This document shows positions 35,239 through 46,578 of a stretch of 64,000 bases of DNA, piece after piece. A model generated the notes under the pieces. That model was not told where the DNA came from. It saw nothing but the letters and a program-made list of their open reading frames with translations, and searched no databases. The stretch covers positions 1-64,000 of the forward strand of contig JAIXMP010000039.1 in the NCBI GenBank assembly GCA_025677815.1, given 5' to 3'. The translations under genes and the position numbers were made by a program. How positions within the stretch are numbered: the first letter of the stretch is position 1; the number at the start of each line of letters is the position of its first letter. Source of the stretch: Phascolomyces articulosus (lineage: Eukaryota > Mucoromycota > Mucoromycetes > Mucorales > Lichtheimiaceae).

Positions 35239-37001
35239 ATGACATTACTGCCAGTGCATTGCGCGTTACTCGCATGCACAGCAGCACTTGTCAATCATCA
35301 TGTGCCTGATCCTTACATGGTACGTTTCAATAGAATATTTCTACTCATCATCTTGAGTGCTCATTGTATAAAATAAATATAGGACGAAATATTTCATATT
35401 CCACAAGCTCAACGTTATTGCTCCAACGATTTTGCCACGTGGGATCCAAAATTGACAACACCACCTGGTCTGCATGTATTTACTCTGATTTTTTTTTGTT
35501 TCTTAATATTTTATTAAGGGGATTAAGGAATGGAAGGAGAGAGAGCATATACTAAACTTTGTGATTGATTATTATAGATACTTGATTAGTCGTCTCTTTT
35601 CATTATGTAATACAACAGTCAATTTACGTATCATCAATTTAGTATTCGCTATTTGTTTATATCCTGTGATTCGTCGTCTTGTTCAACTTCATCATCCACA
35701 GACCCATCGATGGACACAACATGCTTTTACATTAGCTTTGGTGTGGTTCCCGGTGGGATTTTTCTATAATTTTGTTTATTATACGGATCCTGGATCGACC
35801 TTGTTTGTTTTATTATGTTATTTATTAGCTAAAGAGAACCGTTATACATTGGCTGGATTGGTAAAATATTTCCTCCTTTTTTTTCAATCTTAGGTAGGGG
35901 AAAATATTGGGTGGATACTGATAAACACATCCGTTTTAAAAATAGAGTGGCTTGATCTCTTTGACATTTCGACAAACTAATGTCATTTGGGTATGTGTAA
36001 CCATGGTCATATCCATGATGGATGTTATTTCATTTCAAGATCAACCTCTTGTATCTCTATGGTCTCAACAACAACCAAGTATTGCCCTATTGAATGTGAT
36101 TAGACAATTGATAGTACAAACACTTCAACAATATCCATTGTGGATTAAAAAATTATACATGTTTTTATTGACAATTATGGGATTTGCCGCTTTTCTTGTC
36201 TGGAATAATGGAATTGTCTTGGGTGATCGATCTAATCATATCGCAGGCTTACATTTCCCACAATTATTCTACTTTTCATCATTCTTGTCATTTTTTGCGG
36301 CACCATGGTTACTCACGTCTGAAAATGTGCGTTCATTTTTCAGTCGTCCATCATGGAAAGGTATTTTCACAAGTCTTATCCTAGCTGCCAATATGTATTA
36401 TCTTATTGATCATTACACGTAAGTATCATTTTTTTTATTTCAAACGTAGCCAGTAAAGTAAAAAAAAAAGAGAGAAATATTGATGTAAAAAATATTATTT
36501 TAGATACGAGCATCCATTCTTATTAAGTGATAATCGACATTATACATTTTACGTATGGAAAAAAATCTATCGACGTCATTGGAGTATACGTTACCTGCTT
36601 ATTCCATTTTATATAATCAGTGGTTGGTTTAACCTGCGTCCATTAGGTATGAAAAAGAAAACCTGTATTTTTTTCAGTGGAAAGAACCTGGAGAGGGAAA
36701 AGACTAAACCCAAAAGAAAAAATGAAATGATATAGTGCATCATACTGGATTCTTGGTATGCCTTGGGTATCTATTGGCCCTTGTATTGACCTTGGTCCCT
36801 TCTCCTCTATTGGAATTTCGATATTTTATTATTCCCTTTTTATTCTATTGTATTCAATTGGGTCCACCTCAAAGAATCGAGCGTACATGGATGGTGGTAT
36901 TCACGTATACTTTGATTCATATAATTACCATTTATTTATACTTGTATAAACCTTTTGAATGGATACATGAACCAGGTCCTCTTCAACGTTTCATGTGGTG
37001 A
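35239..37001 (+). CDS. ALG10: ALG10 (DIE2) alpha-1,2-glucosyltransferase
   Basis: ER membrane enzyme that adds the third, terminal glucose to the dolichol-linked Glc2Man9GlcNAc2 oligosaccharide using dolichyl-phosphate glucose. Six exons (35239-35319, 35383-35471, 35578-35860, 35946-36418, 36504-36646, 36736-37001) give 444 residues, normal for the family. The diagnostic motif is [19 protein letters not shown] followed by [26 protein letters not shown] is the C-terminus. About ten hydrophobic segments are visible, for example [20 protein letters not shown] and [20 protein letters not shown]. The intron between exons 2 and 3 begins with GC (GCATGT) and ends with TAG: a GT donor nearby would cause a stop, while the GC donor restores the conserved PPGLYLIS junction. 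A possible poly(A) signal is at 37193. Confidence 0.93.
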
Positions 37002-37449
37002 AAAAAAAGGATGATCCACCTTTCCCTCCCCTCCTCTCTCTCCACATTATCCACATTTTATTATAGATCGTGGGCGTTTGTTGTTGCTGTATGTCATATT
37101 TCCCGAGAAGAACATGTCTTGAAATGACATCATTTATTAGTTTATATCATAACATTTTTTTTTACTTTTTCATTTTCTTCTTGTTTCTATACAATAAAAC
37201 AGTTTCTACAGAGTAAAAAAGAATTATTTCTGCTATTTATAAATATAAATGATGATAATGATTCTTGTGGATACTATGGTTATCTATAACAACTATTCCC
37301 TGTATATATATTGGATAAGCTTAGTCCAAGATGTGGTTTAGGTGAAATAGATGCAAAAAGAGATTGATGCAAATGCTTCTTAAAATAAAAATGCACACAC
37401 TTTTTTTCATTATATACGTTTTAACAAAAAAATCTTTTAATCAAAAACA
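37002..37449. other. 3' flank of ALG10, no gene
   Basis: AT-rich sequence with a CT-rich opening (37020-37047). Nothing beyond a possible poly(A) site is seen. Confidence 0.4.
37193..37198 (+). terminator. Possible poly(A) signal of ALG10
   Basis: AATAAA lies 192 bases after the ALG10 stop codon in a T-rich flank. This is the canonical hexamer at a plausible distance, but AT-rich spacers contain the word by chance. Confidence 0.35.
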
Positions 37450-38190
37450 TCAGATTGCGCCTTTGTTTCAGAAGCATTATATTGTAAAGATGGTCACCAG
37501 AATAATATCATTTTAAATGATATATATTGATTTTGGTTTTATATACATTGTGGTATACGAATGAACCATCATGGGAACAAAATTATGTAGGATCGAAGAA
37601 AGCCTATTATGCACTCGCTATATTCACAAATCATCCACTTTTTCATATTAATGGTGGATTACTGACTTTTTTTCGCTCCTTCCATTACGTATGATACCCA
37701 AAAACAACATACAGCAAAACGACAAATGTAGAAGAATGATTATAATCCTGGAGTGGGGTTAGGTTTCTTTCTTTACATTCTTTTTTTTTTTTTTTTTTTT
37801 TTTGAATATATAGTCCAATGTTGTAGCTATGATTTATTTATATTTAGTGATTATGGAACATAGGGTGGACCCACAGCATACCATAATACATGATTTGTCA
37901 TGGATACCCATGTAAATTATTCTGATGGATACACATTTTTTTTATTGTTGTCTGACATATGTATATAGTCCGGGGTAAATCACGTAATTTTATCTTTGGT
38001 GGATCCGCACCAGGTAATATCCTGTCAATTAAAATGTAAAATACAAAAGTTTCCATTATTGTTATTATTGCTTGTAACCAATGAATCCAAAGAGACACTC
38101 ATATAAAACACAGATGAAAAAACTTTGATGAACGATATATTTATCTTACAACTCAATTCCATGCAATGGAAAGCAAGCTTATCCAAAGGA
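37450..38190 (+). pseudogene. Kelch-repeat protein remnant
   Basis: Plus-strand pieces with Kelch-blade character occur in different frames and are interrupted by stops: CAFVSEALYCKDGHQNNII then LNDIY (37456-37529); SKKAYYALAIFTNHPLFHIN with GGLLTFFRSF (about 37590-37675); RNFIFGGSAPGNIL (about 37983-38025); and DEKTLMNDIFILQLNSMQWK (38113-38172). The pattern of YCYGG-like, FIxGG, LMNDIYILDL and W-containing strands is typical of extracellular or membrane Kelch proteins in Mucorales. A T23 tract at 37781-37803 interrupts the series. No signal peptide or membrane segment was located. No single piece is decisive; the series in order is what supports the call. Confidence 0.45.
37781..37803. repeat. 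T23 homopolymer
   Basis: An uninterrupted run of 23 T in the middle of the Kelch remnant. It may be assembly-sensitive. Similar runs occur at 41898-41920. Confidence 0.8.
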
Positions 38191-38949
38191 AAATGATTTT
38201 CGTACGTATTTGTTCATCATTCCTCCCAAATTCATATTGAGATGAGTTGGTGGAAGTATACTTCATATCGTCATAGCCATCATTTATTATCGTGGACGAC
38301 AATCCAAAATTAATAGGAGTGACGGAGATGAGAGTGATGGTGAAGAGGATACCCAAAACTCATAATAGTATGAATAGTACCATTGAGTGGTTTGATTATG
38401 CATTTTAATGATTTTTACTAACCATGTCAAAAACCTGATAACCCGTTCATCCGAAAATTTATGCTGTACAGATCGACAAATCAGATCCACAAAACTCCTC
38501 CTCCTCCCACACACACGCAATAACCATGCCACCTATTACTATTATAATGTTTATATATATATCCAATTTTTTTTCCCTCCAAGTTTATATAAAGTAAACA
38601 AGTTACATATTCTCTCCCCACAAACACAAACACAATGTTTCCTTTCTTTTGTTTCCACACAATCCCATGGTTCCTCCAACTCTTTATTATTTTTGATAAT
38701 TGATATAAAGGAAAATATCATCATCGTCATCATTGTTGCTTTTTCATATAATCAAACCATTTTTTATTCGTTCGGGGAATACGTGTAAAATAGATGTAGA
38801 CAGTCACTGGTGGGGCAAGTAATGCTCTTACGAGAAAAAAAGGCTGTGCTTCATAGAAGAGGACGACCTTCTTTTTTTTCGACTTCCTCCTCCTAAAACC
38901 CTCCCCCAAAAACACCTTCTCTTGTTGAGTGTTGACCATTTGAATCTCA
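38191..38949. promoter_or_regulatory. Spacer and promoter of the methyltransferase gene
   Basis: No intact gene. Frames on the minus strand at 38153-38532 overlap the Kelch remnant and lack motifs. The last 150 bases before the ATG are mixed C-rich (38873-38930). CACACACACGCAATAAC near 38509-38525 is a small repeat. No core promoter element is evident. Confidence 0.35.
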
Positions 38950-40182
38950 ATGGACCAAGGAGAAGCAACATTAAAAATATTTCATGATGATTCCATACGT
39001 GAGTTTTACGCAAACTATGTTGGTATCAAGAATCAAGATCAACTGGTGTGTCATTGGCAAACCATTCGTTCCCGATTAAGCGAGGTAGTATCTTTTCCTA
39101 TTATTATTTCCTTTTGTCCCTCTTCTTTTTTTTTCCCCTCGAATATCGTATCACGGTCTATTTTACTTAACCTTTTTTTCCCCCTTCTTCTTTTCGTTCG
39201 CGGATAATAGCATGGTCCAAGATACAAGTGTATTAATTATTATAAATTCGTCGAACCTCGATTATCCTATCGATTTTATTATCGTTCACTTGTCGATATG
39301 AAGAATTTAGGTGATCAAGCACCTATTATCATAGATCTTGGGTGTTGTACAGGTAAGGCATGATTAAAAAAAGAGAGGAAAAAGAGAGAGAGAAAAAAAT
39401 GAGATCTTCAATCCATTTATATATATTTCATTCTGGATAAAAAAAATTGAGACATTTTTTGAGGGGTTTTTGCCTTTTAAAAAAGTGTTCGAAATGAACA
39501 TTCGATTTGTACACTTGATGATATCCAAGGAACGCGCTAGGACAAATATATATCATCCAAACGTCATTGATTCCAACAAAAAAAAATCTTTTTTTTTTTT
39601 TTTTAATAATTAGGCACGGATTTACGAAAACTCATGTTGGATGGATATCCAGGGAATAAATTATATGGTATTGATATCAACCAACACTATATTGATACGG
39701 GCTATGATTTATTTCTGGATCAAGACCATTGTCCCATCACTTTTCTTGTGGGAGATATCTTTACCACACCCATCCCTTCCTATTTACACCAACGTGTAGG
39801 AGTGATTTATACCGGCAGTGTGATTCATTTATTTTCATTAACTCAATTCCATACCCTGATGGCCCTGATTACCACCCAATTTTTATTACCCAATGGTCTG
39901 TTTATGGGCACCCAGGTGGTAGCCGATGCCACCACCAGTATGACAAGAAGAGGGAATACCAAACATTTTATTGGGATGCAAGATTTTAAAGAAGCTTTGG
40001 AACGACATCATTTTGTTGATATTGAACTTTGTAAAGAACCTGAACCTCGTCAAAAAGATCCAGATGAAGATGTTGATTTGAATACATATTGGCTTTCATT
40101 TCGATGTCGATTGGGAACTAGTACTAATACTAGTACTAGTATTGTTGATGTCCATGATGATGATAACAAGGTGGATGAATGA
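38950..40182 (+). CDS. Class I SAM-dependent methyltransferase, substrate unknown
   Basis: Three exons; start MDQGEATLKIFHDDSIREFY at 38950. Motif I is IIDLGCCTGTDLRKLML, followed by GNKLYGIDINQHYIDTGYDL (acidic residue binding the SAM ribose) and CPITFLVGDIF. After GVIYTGSVIHLFSLTQFHTL come FLLPNGLFMGTQVV and the late strand NTYWLSFRCRLG. This is the Methyltransf_25-like Rossmann core. The motif I loop GCCTG has two Cys, slightly unusual. About 285 residues. The tail has Ser/Thr and Asp/Asn repeats (GTSTNTSTS, DVHDDDNK). The second exon begins after a 138-nt intron, and the third splits motif I. Proteins like this occur in Mucorales as hypothetical methyltransferases; I cannot name the substrate. 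Confidence 0.8.
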
Positions 40183-40278
40183 TGATAGAATTATTATTAT
40201 TATTATTATTTTTTTTTTGTTGAGGGAAAAGGTTCTTTTTTTTTTTTCAAAAAAAAAAAAAAGATGGGTGGTTTTAAA

Positions 40279-40957
40279 TTAATCACCACTTGCACAGCCG
40301 CGGCAACCACAATGTACACATTCAATAACTTTGCCTTCTTGTAATCTGGTTTTTGGGACTCGACATACACATGTTGTACCGAAATTCGTGTCGCGAGGTT
40401 GAATACAACGAAGACAACATAGTTTTTCAAATCCAGGCTATAGAGAAAATAGAGAAACAGAGAAAAAAAACATTAGATTCCATTATTGATATACATATAC
40501 ATATATATCCTTTCATTATTATTATTATTATTACCCTTTCCTTCCTCCCTCACCTCGATTAATAAAATATGTCTCCCTCATTTACCTTTTTCCATTTGGC
40601 AATCAAATTAGCGTCTGCGTATTTATTCTTGATCAAGTAATCATATAATTCTCGTGAAATGGCTTTTCGTTTATAATATAAATCATAAATATAGCGGGAT
40701 CGTTGATGATGGATTCGAAATACTGGCCATGCTCCTTCCACTATCCGTTTGCCTTCATGAGGTTCATTTTCAACTAATGAATAAAGAGAAAAAAAAAGAT
40801 TTTTAGATTAAAAAATATGATCATTCATAAAAAAAAAGAATAATTAAATGAAATACTTACTTTCTTTCATCTTTCTGGCAAATTCTTCCAATGTAGGTTC
40901 AATATCATCAAACCCCTCTGGGGGTCGTTTCGTTCGTTGTGTTCTTATTTTTGGCAT
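40279..40957 (-). CDS. BUD31: BUD31/G10 splicing factor
   Basis: Small, highly conserved zinc-binding component of the spliceosome (NTC-related; needed for efficient first-step splicing in yeast). Three exons, start ATG at 40957 ([20 protein letters not shown]), stop at 40279, about 145 residues as in orthologs. Conserved blocks are [52 protein letters not shown], and the zinc region [20 protein letters not shown] then [14 protein letters not shown] and [11 protein letters not shown]. All Cys pairs are intact. The intron between exons 1 and 2 contains a purine-rich tract. Upstream is the divergent RIM2-like carrier about 1 kb away. Confidence 0.95.
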
Positions 40958-41960
40958 GATTTGAGTGTGTGTGTGGTTGGTGGAAGAGAAAAAAAAAAGA
41001 AGCAGCAAGAAGAGAATTCCCTAATTTGGGCTACAGTATATATTTTTTTTTTTTGCAAGTGACTTTGACAGAAAAATATTATTGGCTGAGGCTCTCTTTA
41101 TATGAAAAATAAGATAGGATTTTAAGTTATTTCTTACTAAAACAAACCTTTATTTTATATTGATCAGTGAGTATTTAATGGGGTGATACTGTTTTTTTTT
41201 ACAAGTATGGAATTATATGTTGAACTATAAAGTACTTTTAAGGATTTCAACCTTGTACAGATATCTGCCATCAAATTTTCTTTGGTTTTTTTTTTTTTGG
41301 AAATGTATATATCAACACTAGCACTACATACATTGTCTGTAGTTGAGTATCTGTTTATCATAGATTAAATCCTACTGTTTCTACGCTAATCAGCTTTTAA
41401 GACACTACTTGTTGTACTTGACAAACAATGAAGTTGCTGATATAAATGATATACGAAGTTTGAGTACAAAATCTGGAATATCTTGTAAACCAGAATATCC
41501 TCATCAATGCTTATGACTTATCGACAAAAAGTTTCAACTGTCACCATAGTCCGTGTATTATGTGGTGATTAACATGAAGAAACATGTTTTATAACTAAAT
41601 GATCTGATACCCATCCTTTAGTTATCATCTTGACTTATTAAGATAGAAGAGAATTTCTTAACTTATCTATTATATTCTCTCTTCCTCCCCCTTTTTTTTT
41701 ATTTATTAAAACAAATGAAATAGACCAATCCAAATGATTTTATTATAGAAAAGTGAAACAATGGAACCCCATTATTAACGGTTCAAATGTTTTTTTTTCC
41801 TACCGGCTTAAAAAACCGCTGAGTTGACGTTAAAACCATTCAAACTTGTGGCCCTCTTTTCTTTTTTTTTTTGTACAACATAAAAAAACTTGTCAACTTT
41901 TTTTTTTTTTTTTTTTTTTTCCTTCTCTGTTTCTTTTTTGTTTTTGTAAAATATTTTACA
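40958..41960. promoter_or_regulatory. 1-kb divergent spacer, BUD31 / mitochondrial carrier
   Basis: AT-rich. A TG-rich run sits next to the BUD31 start (40967-40979). A 65-codon minus-strand frame at 41164-41361 has no motif. T runs precede the carrier start, including T23 at 41898-41920. No further gene was found. Confidence 0.4.
41898..41920. repeat. T23 homopolymer upstream of carrier gene
   Basis: An uninterrupted run of 23 T about 40 bases before the start codon at 41961. It may affect nucleosome placement, as poly(dA:dT) tracts do in fungal promoters, or simply be slippage. Confidence 0.7.
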
Positions 41961-43410
41961 ATGTCAACGACCACTGCTTCTACTCCTACTCCTTCACTAA
42001 GTCAATTCTCTACACAATTGGAATCAAAACAAAGAAAAGTCTTCATGACGAAAAAAGATTCACGATCTTATGTTCACTTTGTAGCAGGAGGGTAAGGCAC
42101 ACACACAACTATGGAATTTTTTTTTATCCAATAGATATACTAATAAAAGATATATCCTATATAGAGTGGGAGGATTAATAGGTGCTGTTTGTACATCCCC
42201 TTTAGATGTTGTTAAAACAAGATTACAGGTAAAAAAAAAATAAAAAAATGAGAGGTTATTTTGACATGGATGATAATAGAATTACTCATATGGAAGGAAT
42301 TGTTGTTTTGAACTTCTACACACTTTTTTTTAGTCCACATTTTATCAACAAGCCATACGATCGCCGTCTAAAAAAATTACAACGCATAATATTTTGAGTC
42401 ATTTTGCGGAAACGGGTCGATTATTAGTGTAAGTAAGGAAGATAGATATATATATATCACACGTTGGGGGGGGGTTACATGAAATATTAAATATATTGAT
42501 CTATATAGGCGTATCAAACAAGTGGAAGGCATGCGTGGTTATTTTAAAGGATTAGGACCTAATCTTGTTGGTGTCATTCCTGCAAGGTATTGTACAAATA
42601 AGGCGAACAAAAAAAAAAAAAAAAGAGGGGAAAATGAAGAAGAACAAAGAAAGAGAGAGACTCACATTATAATAATAATAATAATAATGATAATATAGAT
42701 CCATCAACTTTTATACTTATGGTAATGGTAAAAAACTATTTACTGAATTAAATCATGGTAAAGAAACACCTGGTGTCCATCTTATATCCGCAGCCACAGC
42801 TGGTATTGTAACATCCACTGCTACCAATCCTATTTGGGTCGTCAAAACACGATTACAATTACAACAACCTGTAGGACCCTCTTCCTCTTCTACAGCTGTG
42901 GCAGCACGTCGATACAAGAACAGTTTGGATTGTACACTTCATATCTTGAAAGAAGAAGGTATTCGAGGATTATACAAAGGGATGAGTGCGTCTTATTTAG
43001 GTGTTGCTGAAGGGACTATTCAATGGATGACATATGAACATTTGAAAAAGAAATGGATTGCTCCTCATCATCATAGTCAAAATGGGATTGGTGGTAAAAG
43101 TGTGGAAGGATGGATTGGTAATATTGGAGCAGCGGCTGTCGCCAAGTTAGTGGCTGCATGTATTACTTATCCTCATGAAGTGATACGTACTCGATTACGA
43201 CAACCTGCTGAAGCCAATGGTGTACGAAAATATACTGGATTAGTACAATGTTTGAAATTGGTGGCTAAAGAAGAAGGTGTAGGTGCTTTATATGGTGGTA
43301 TGACGGCCCATTTGATGCGTGTTGTACCTAATGCTGCTATCATGTTCTTTTGTTATGAAGCTATTTTATATACTTTTGGTGATCAACAAAAGATGAATCA
43401 TGTATCTTAA
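41961..43410 (+). CDS. RIM2: Mitochondrial pyrimidine nucleotide carrier, RIM2/SLC25A33-36 type
   Basis: Inner-membrane carrier, likely importing pyrimidine nucleoside triphosphates for mtDNA/RNA synthesis. Five or so exons; start MSTTTASTPTPSLSQFSTQL, stop at 43410, about 350 residues. Three mitochondrial carrier repeats are visible with their PxD/ExxKxR/xR signatures: CTSPLDVVKTRLQ, TATNPIWVVKTRLQLQQ, and CITYPHEVIRTRLRQ. The companion helices carry GMRGYFKGLGPNLVGVIPAR, IRGLYKGMSASYLGVAEGTI and VGALYGGMTAHLMRVVPNAA. The repeat-2 motif NPIWVVKTR and ASYLGVAEGTIQW match the RIM2/SLC25A33-36 subgroup well; NAD or folate carriers are the nearest alternatives. The N-terminus before the first repeat is a short Ser/Thr-rich leader. 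A possible poly(A) signal is at 43615. Confidence 0.88.
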
Positions 43411-43982
43411 AGAAAAAAAAATATCCCTTTCATCCCCCCTTCCATCCAATTTCATTACACCATTTTTTTTATTATTATTGTATATATACAAATATTGATC
43501 ATCCTCACACACACTTTTTTTTTAAAAAAAAACCCCTTGCATACATTTTTTTTAGAGACAAAAATATATTATTCATTTTGTCGTGTAATTTCTCATTAAC
43601 ATTTTTTTATACATAATAAAACCCTTCTCTTTCTTCTCTACAGGATATTTCCCTTCAACATACCAAAAAGAAAGTAGCATTTTGTATTATTATAGTTTTT
43701 TTTCCACAAGCTAAATGATAAGATGAGTTTTAAAGGAAGTTATAAGTAAGCAAAGGTAATACAAAGCTCAAATAAAAAAAGAAACTAAGGAGTAACTTAT
43801 TGTTTTGTTGGTATTGTGTTTGGGATGTTAGGTTAGTAATAAAAAAAAGAAAAGAAAAAGATAAGATGATTTTTGTTTTTTTTTGAATTGTTATATGAAT
43901 TTTTTAATACGATAAAAGAAAAAAAGAAGATGTACACAAATAGAGAAAAGAAAGATGGAATAAAATATTTTTTTTAATGAGT
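43411..43982. other. Convergent spacer, carrier / miniprotein
   Basis: Homopolymer-rich 3' flanks of two convergent genes. No coding frame or hairpin stands out. Confidence 0.4.
43615..43620 (+). terminator. Possible poly(A) signal of carrier gene
   Basis: AATAAA occurs 205 bases after the stop codon, in an AT-rich flank where the word may also occur by chance. Confidence 0.3.
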
Positions 43983-44895
43983 TTATTTGGCTTCAGTCTT
44001 CTTCTTTGGGTTTTCGGGAGCAGTAGCCCAGTTTTGAGCCTAAAAAATAATAATAATATATAAGATAGATAGGATTAGTTATTTGTTTGATGATGAAATG
44101 ATAAAATGCAAGTCACAATAGAGACATTGCCATATGGATAACACGCCCAATTTTTTTTTTTTTTTTTACTATTTTGGTGTGTGAAAAAGAAAAAAAAAGT
44201 ACTTACAGCCTTCTTGAAAGCCTAAAACAATCAAACACGAAAATAAAAAAATGGGCGTAAAAAAGATATATATAAATAAATAATAGAAAGAAGAAAATGA
44301 TTAGTACTTTAGAAAAAAAACGCGTAATTTTTTCTTTAAAAAAAGGCGCGTTCAATTATTATTATATTTTTTTCAATTATTTTTTTTTTCTTTCAATTGA
44401 TTGACGCGAAAAAAAAATAATAGAAAAAAAAAAAAAGTAAAAAAAAAAAAAGAAAATTCCAGTATAGGCAAATTTGTGTAATCCACACAATCACCCACAC
44501 CTTTATCATATAGAATACTTCTCCCTGTCTCTCCCCCCCAAAAAAAAATTGAGAAAGTGATATATATAACAAATCTTTACCTCCTTGTGAGCAATACCGG
44601 GGTTAGCAGCCTTGACCTTGGCAAGTTCATCCTATCATCATCATCATCATATATTTTAGTTTTTTTTTTATCATTCTTTTATTCTTATAATGGGATTATA
44701 CAAAAAAAAAGAATATGATTTATATATACCTTCATAAACTTGTTGTAGGGGGAAACCTTCTTGGCTAATAAAGTAAAAGACAGAGTATAAAAATTATAAG
44801 TATATATATATATATATATATATATAAGAATAGACAGATAAAAGTTGATCATAATACATACTGGTAGTTTTCTTGGTAGTCTTTTCCTTGGCCAT
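43983..44895 (-). CDS. 62-residue HMG-box/YABBY-like nuclear miniprotein
   Basis: Spliced from five exons on the minus strand. It starts at 44895 with MAKEKTTKKTTKKVSPYNKF and continues MKDELAKVKAANPGIAHKE, then AFKKA from a 15-nt microexon (44207-44221, flanked by TTTTAG and GTAAGT), and ends AQNWATAPENPKKKTEAK with stop at 43983. The order PYNKFMK...ELAKVKAANPGIAHKEAF...AAQNW is the YABBY-domain/HMG-box-like helix pair found in fungal miniproteins and plant YABBY factors, which suggests a small DNA-binding chromatin protein. The Lys-rich ends fit nuclear localisation. About 180 of 913 genomic bases are coding: four introns for 62 codons. No zinc finger is present, unlike plant YABBY. Function in fungi is not known to me. 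Confidence in the gene model is good because every junction keeps frame and the motif. Confidence 0.8.
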
Positions 44896-45995
44896 TATGA
44901 AAAGTTATAGAATAGATTGAGATGAAAAAGAGTTGTTAAGATGAAAAGTGTAAAACCAAAGGTTTTGTTATATAAGAAAAAGTGTTAAAAGTAAAAGAAA
45001 AGAAAAAAAAAGAAATCCTATTTTTTTTTTTTACTTATGAGAAGTTCCCTCAATCCACTTTTTTTTTTTACTTTTACTTTTTTTTCGCGCCCAACGCGAC
45101 AAAAAGCGGGATTATATAACGGGGTTTGAATTAGATGAACAAAAAAAACAATGAGCCAATCATTCCTTATAGATTCTTTACTTATATATAGTGCTATATA
45201 ATATTATTATTAGTATTTAGTATATATATATATAAAGTGACCCACATTTCATTGAGTGACGAAATAACTAATCCGTGTACGTGCCACCCCATCTTTATTA
45301 TGGCCTACTTTTTTTTTCTTAAAAAAATAATAATAAATAGTGTCCCCCTAATAGTATCCCCCGCGCAAAATAAAATAGATAGAATATAATAACGCGTAAA
45401 GATATACATATACATATATACATATATATATATATATTATACTAAACAAAATGATAAGAAACCTTCTTTTATTATTATTATTATTATTATATTTTAAAGA
45501 AAAAGAAGTCTTTCTTAAGGTTAAGCGGAGCATATATAAGAAAGATTGCGCGTACTTTTTTTTTTTTTTATAACAAGTCATATAAGAAAGCAAAACCCAC
45601 ACTAAAAAAAAAAACTGTAATATAAGGAAGGGATTATCATTCTTTCTTCTTTTCTTGTGTTTCATATATGACTGTATTCTCATATAATTAATAATAATAA
45701 TAATAAGATATCCCCCCATATATATATATAATGTTTATATATGTGTTCTAGCCTTTCTATATTCTATTATGACTGGTTATATAGGGATAACTCATATATA
45801 TTATATGGGCTGATCGGAAATCAATGATTGATCATTATCTTTCATTATTAATAAATTATCCGTTCATAAGAATACTTTATTGATTCATCATAACCCCCCA
45901 TACTATATAGAATGCACCTGTATAAACCATTTTTCTTTTCATAAGGAAAATGCATATATTTACTAAAGAGAGTGCCACACATATTACACACACAC

Positions 45996-46028
<33 letters not shown>

Positions 46029-46578
46029 TATCCCTCAATTCAATTATTTCCGTTTGAACGGAACTTTATATATATAAATATATAAATCCCTATCTCTCTA
46101 TCTCCTGCTCCCCCTTCATATATATACCACATTACATATCATTTCATTTCATTTCTTTCTTTCTTTCTTTCCTCTTTTTTATTCATTATTTTTCATCCAT
46201 CACATATTACCAAAAAAAAAAAAATTCATGACAAACATCTTAATGAGAAATAGTAAATAGATGATGCATAAGTTTATTATAATAAAAAAAGAAAGATGAA
46301 ACTCGGTAATTTGGTAAAAGTAAATCCGCTTTTTTTTTTATCAACTGGAATCAAAAAAGCACTGGTTTCGGTATAGATAGATACAAACCCAGTCACCTCT
46401 AATTTCCTGTTACTATTAGTCGTACCAATGAGTAAGTGTGTTATCTGTGTACTTGCTTTAAACTTGTCTTTCTTCTCTCTTTCTCTCTTGGCTGCATATA
46501 TAAAAAGTTTGCCTATCAATTTTATATAAAAAACTTTTTTTTTCGACTCCATTTGAATGTTCCTTTAACAAAAAAAAA
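44896..46578. promoter_or_regulatory. 1.7-kb divergent spacer rich in microsatellites
   Basis: The spacer lies between the miniprotein (-) and GID1 (+). Features are long A and T runs near 45001-45080, a palindromic TA-rich run near 45400-45440, an ATA/AAT repeat at about 45996-46028, CTTT repeats near 46151-46171 and an A12 run at 46213. Minus-strand frames at 45348-45719 and 46277-46552 are low complexity and rejected. Core promoter elements are not identifiable. Confidence 0.45.
45996..46028. repeat. AAT trinucleotide microsatellite
   Basis: About eleven perfect ATA/AAT units preceded by a CA run. A simple-sequence repeat in a non-coding spacer. Confidence 0.8.

Noticed and set aside
45348..45719. 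123-codon minus-strand frame
   Set aside because: Built from AT microsatellites and poly-A/T; no motif and implausible composition.
46277..46552. 91-codon minus-strand frame upstream of GID1
   Set aside because: Low-complexity promoter sequence, no family resemblance.
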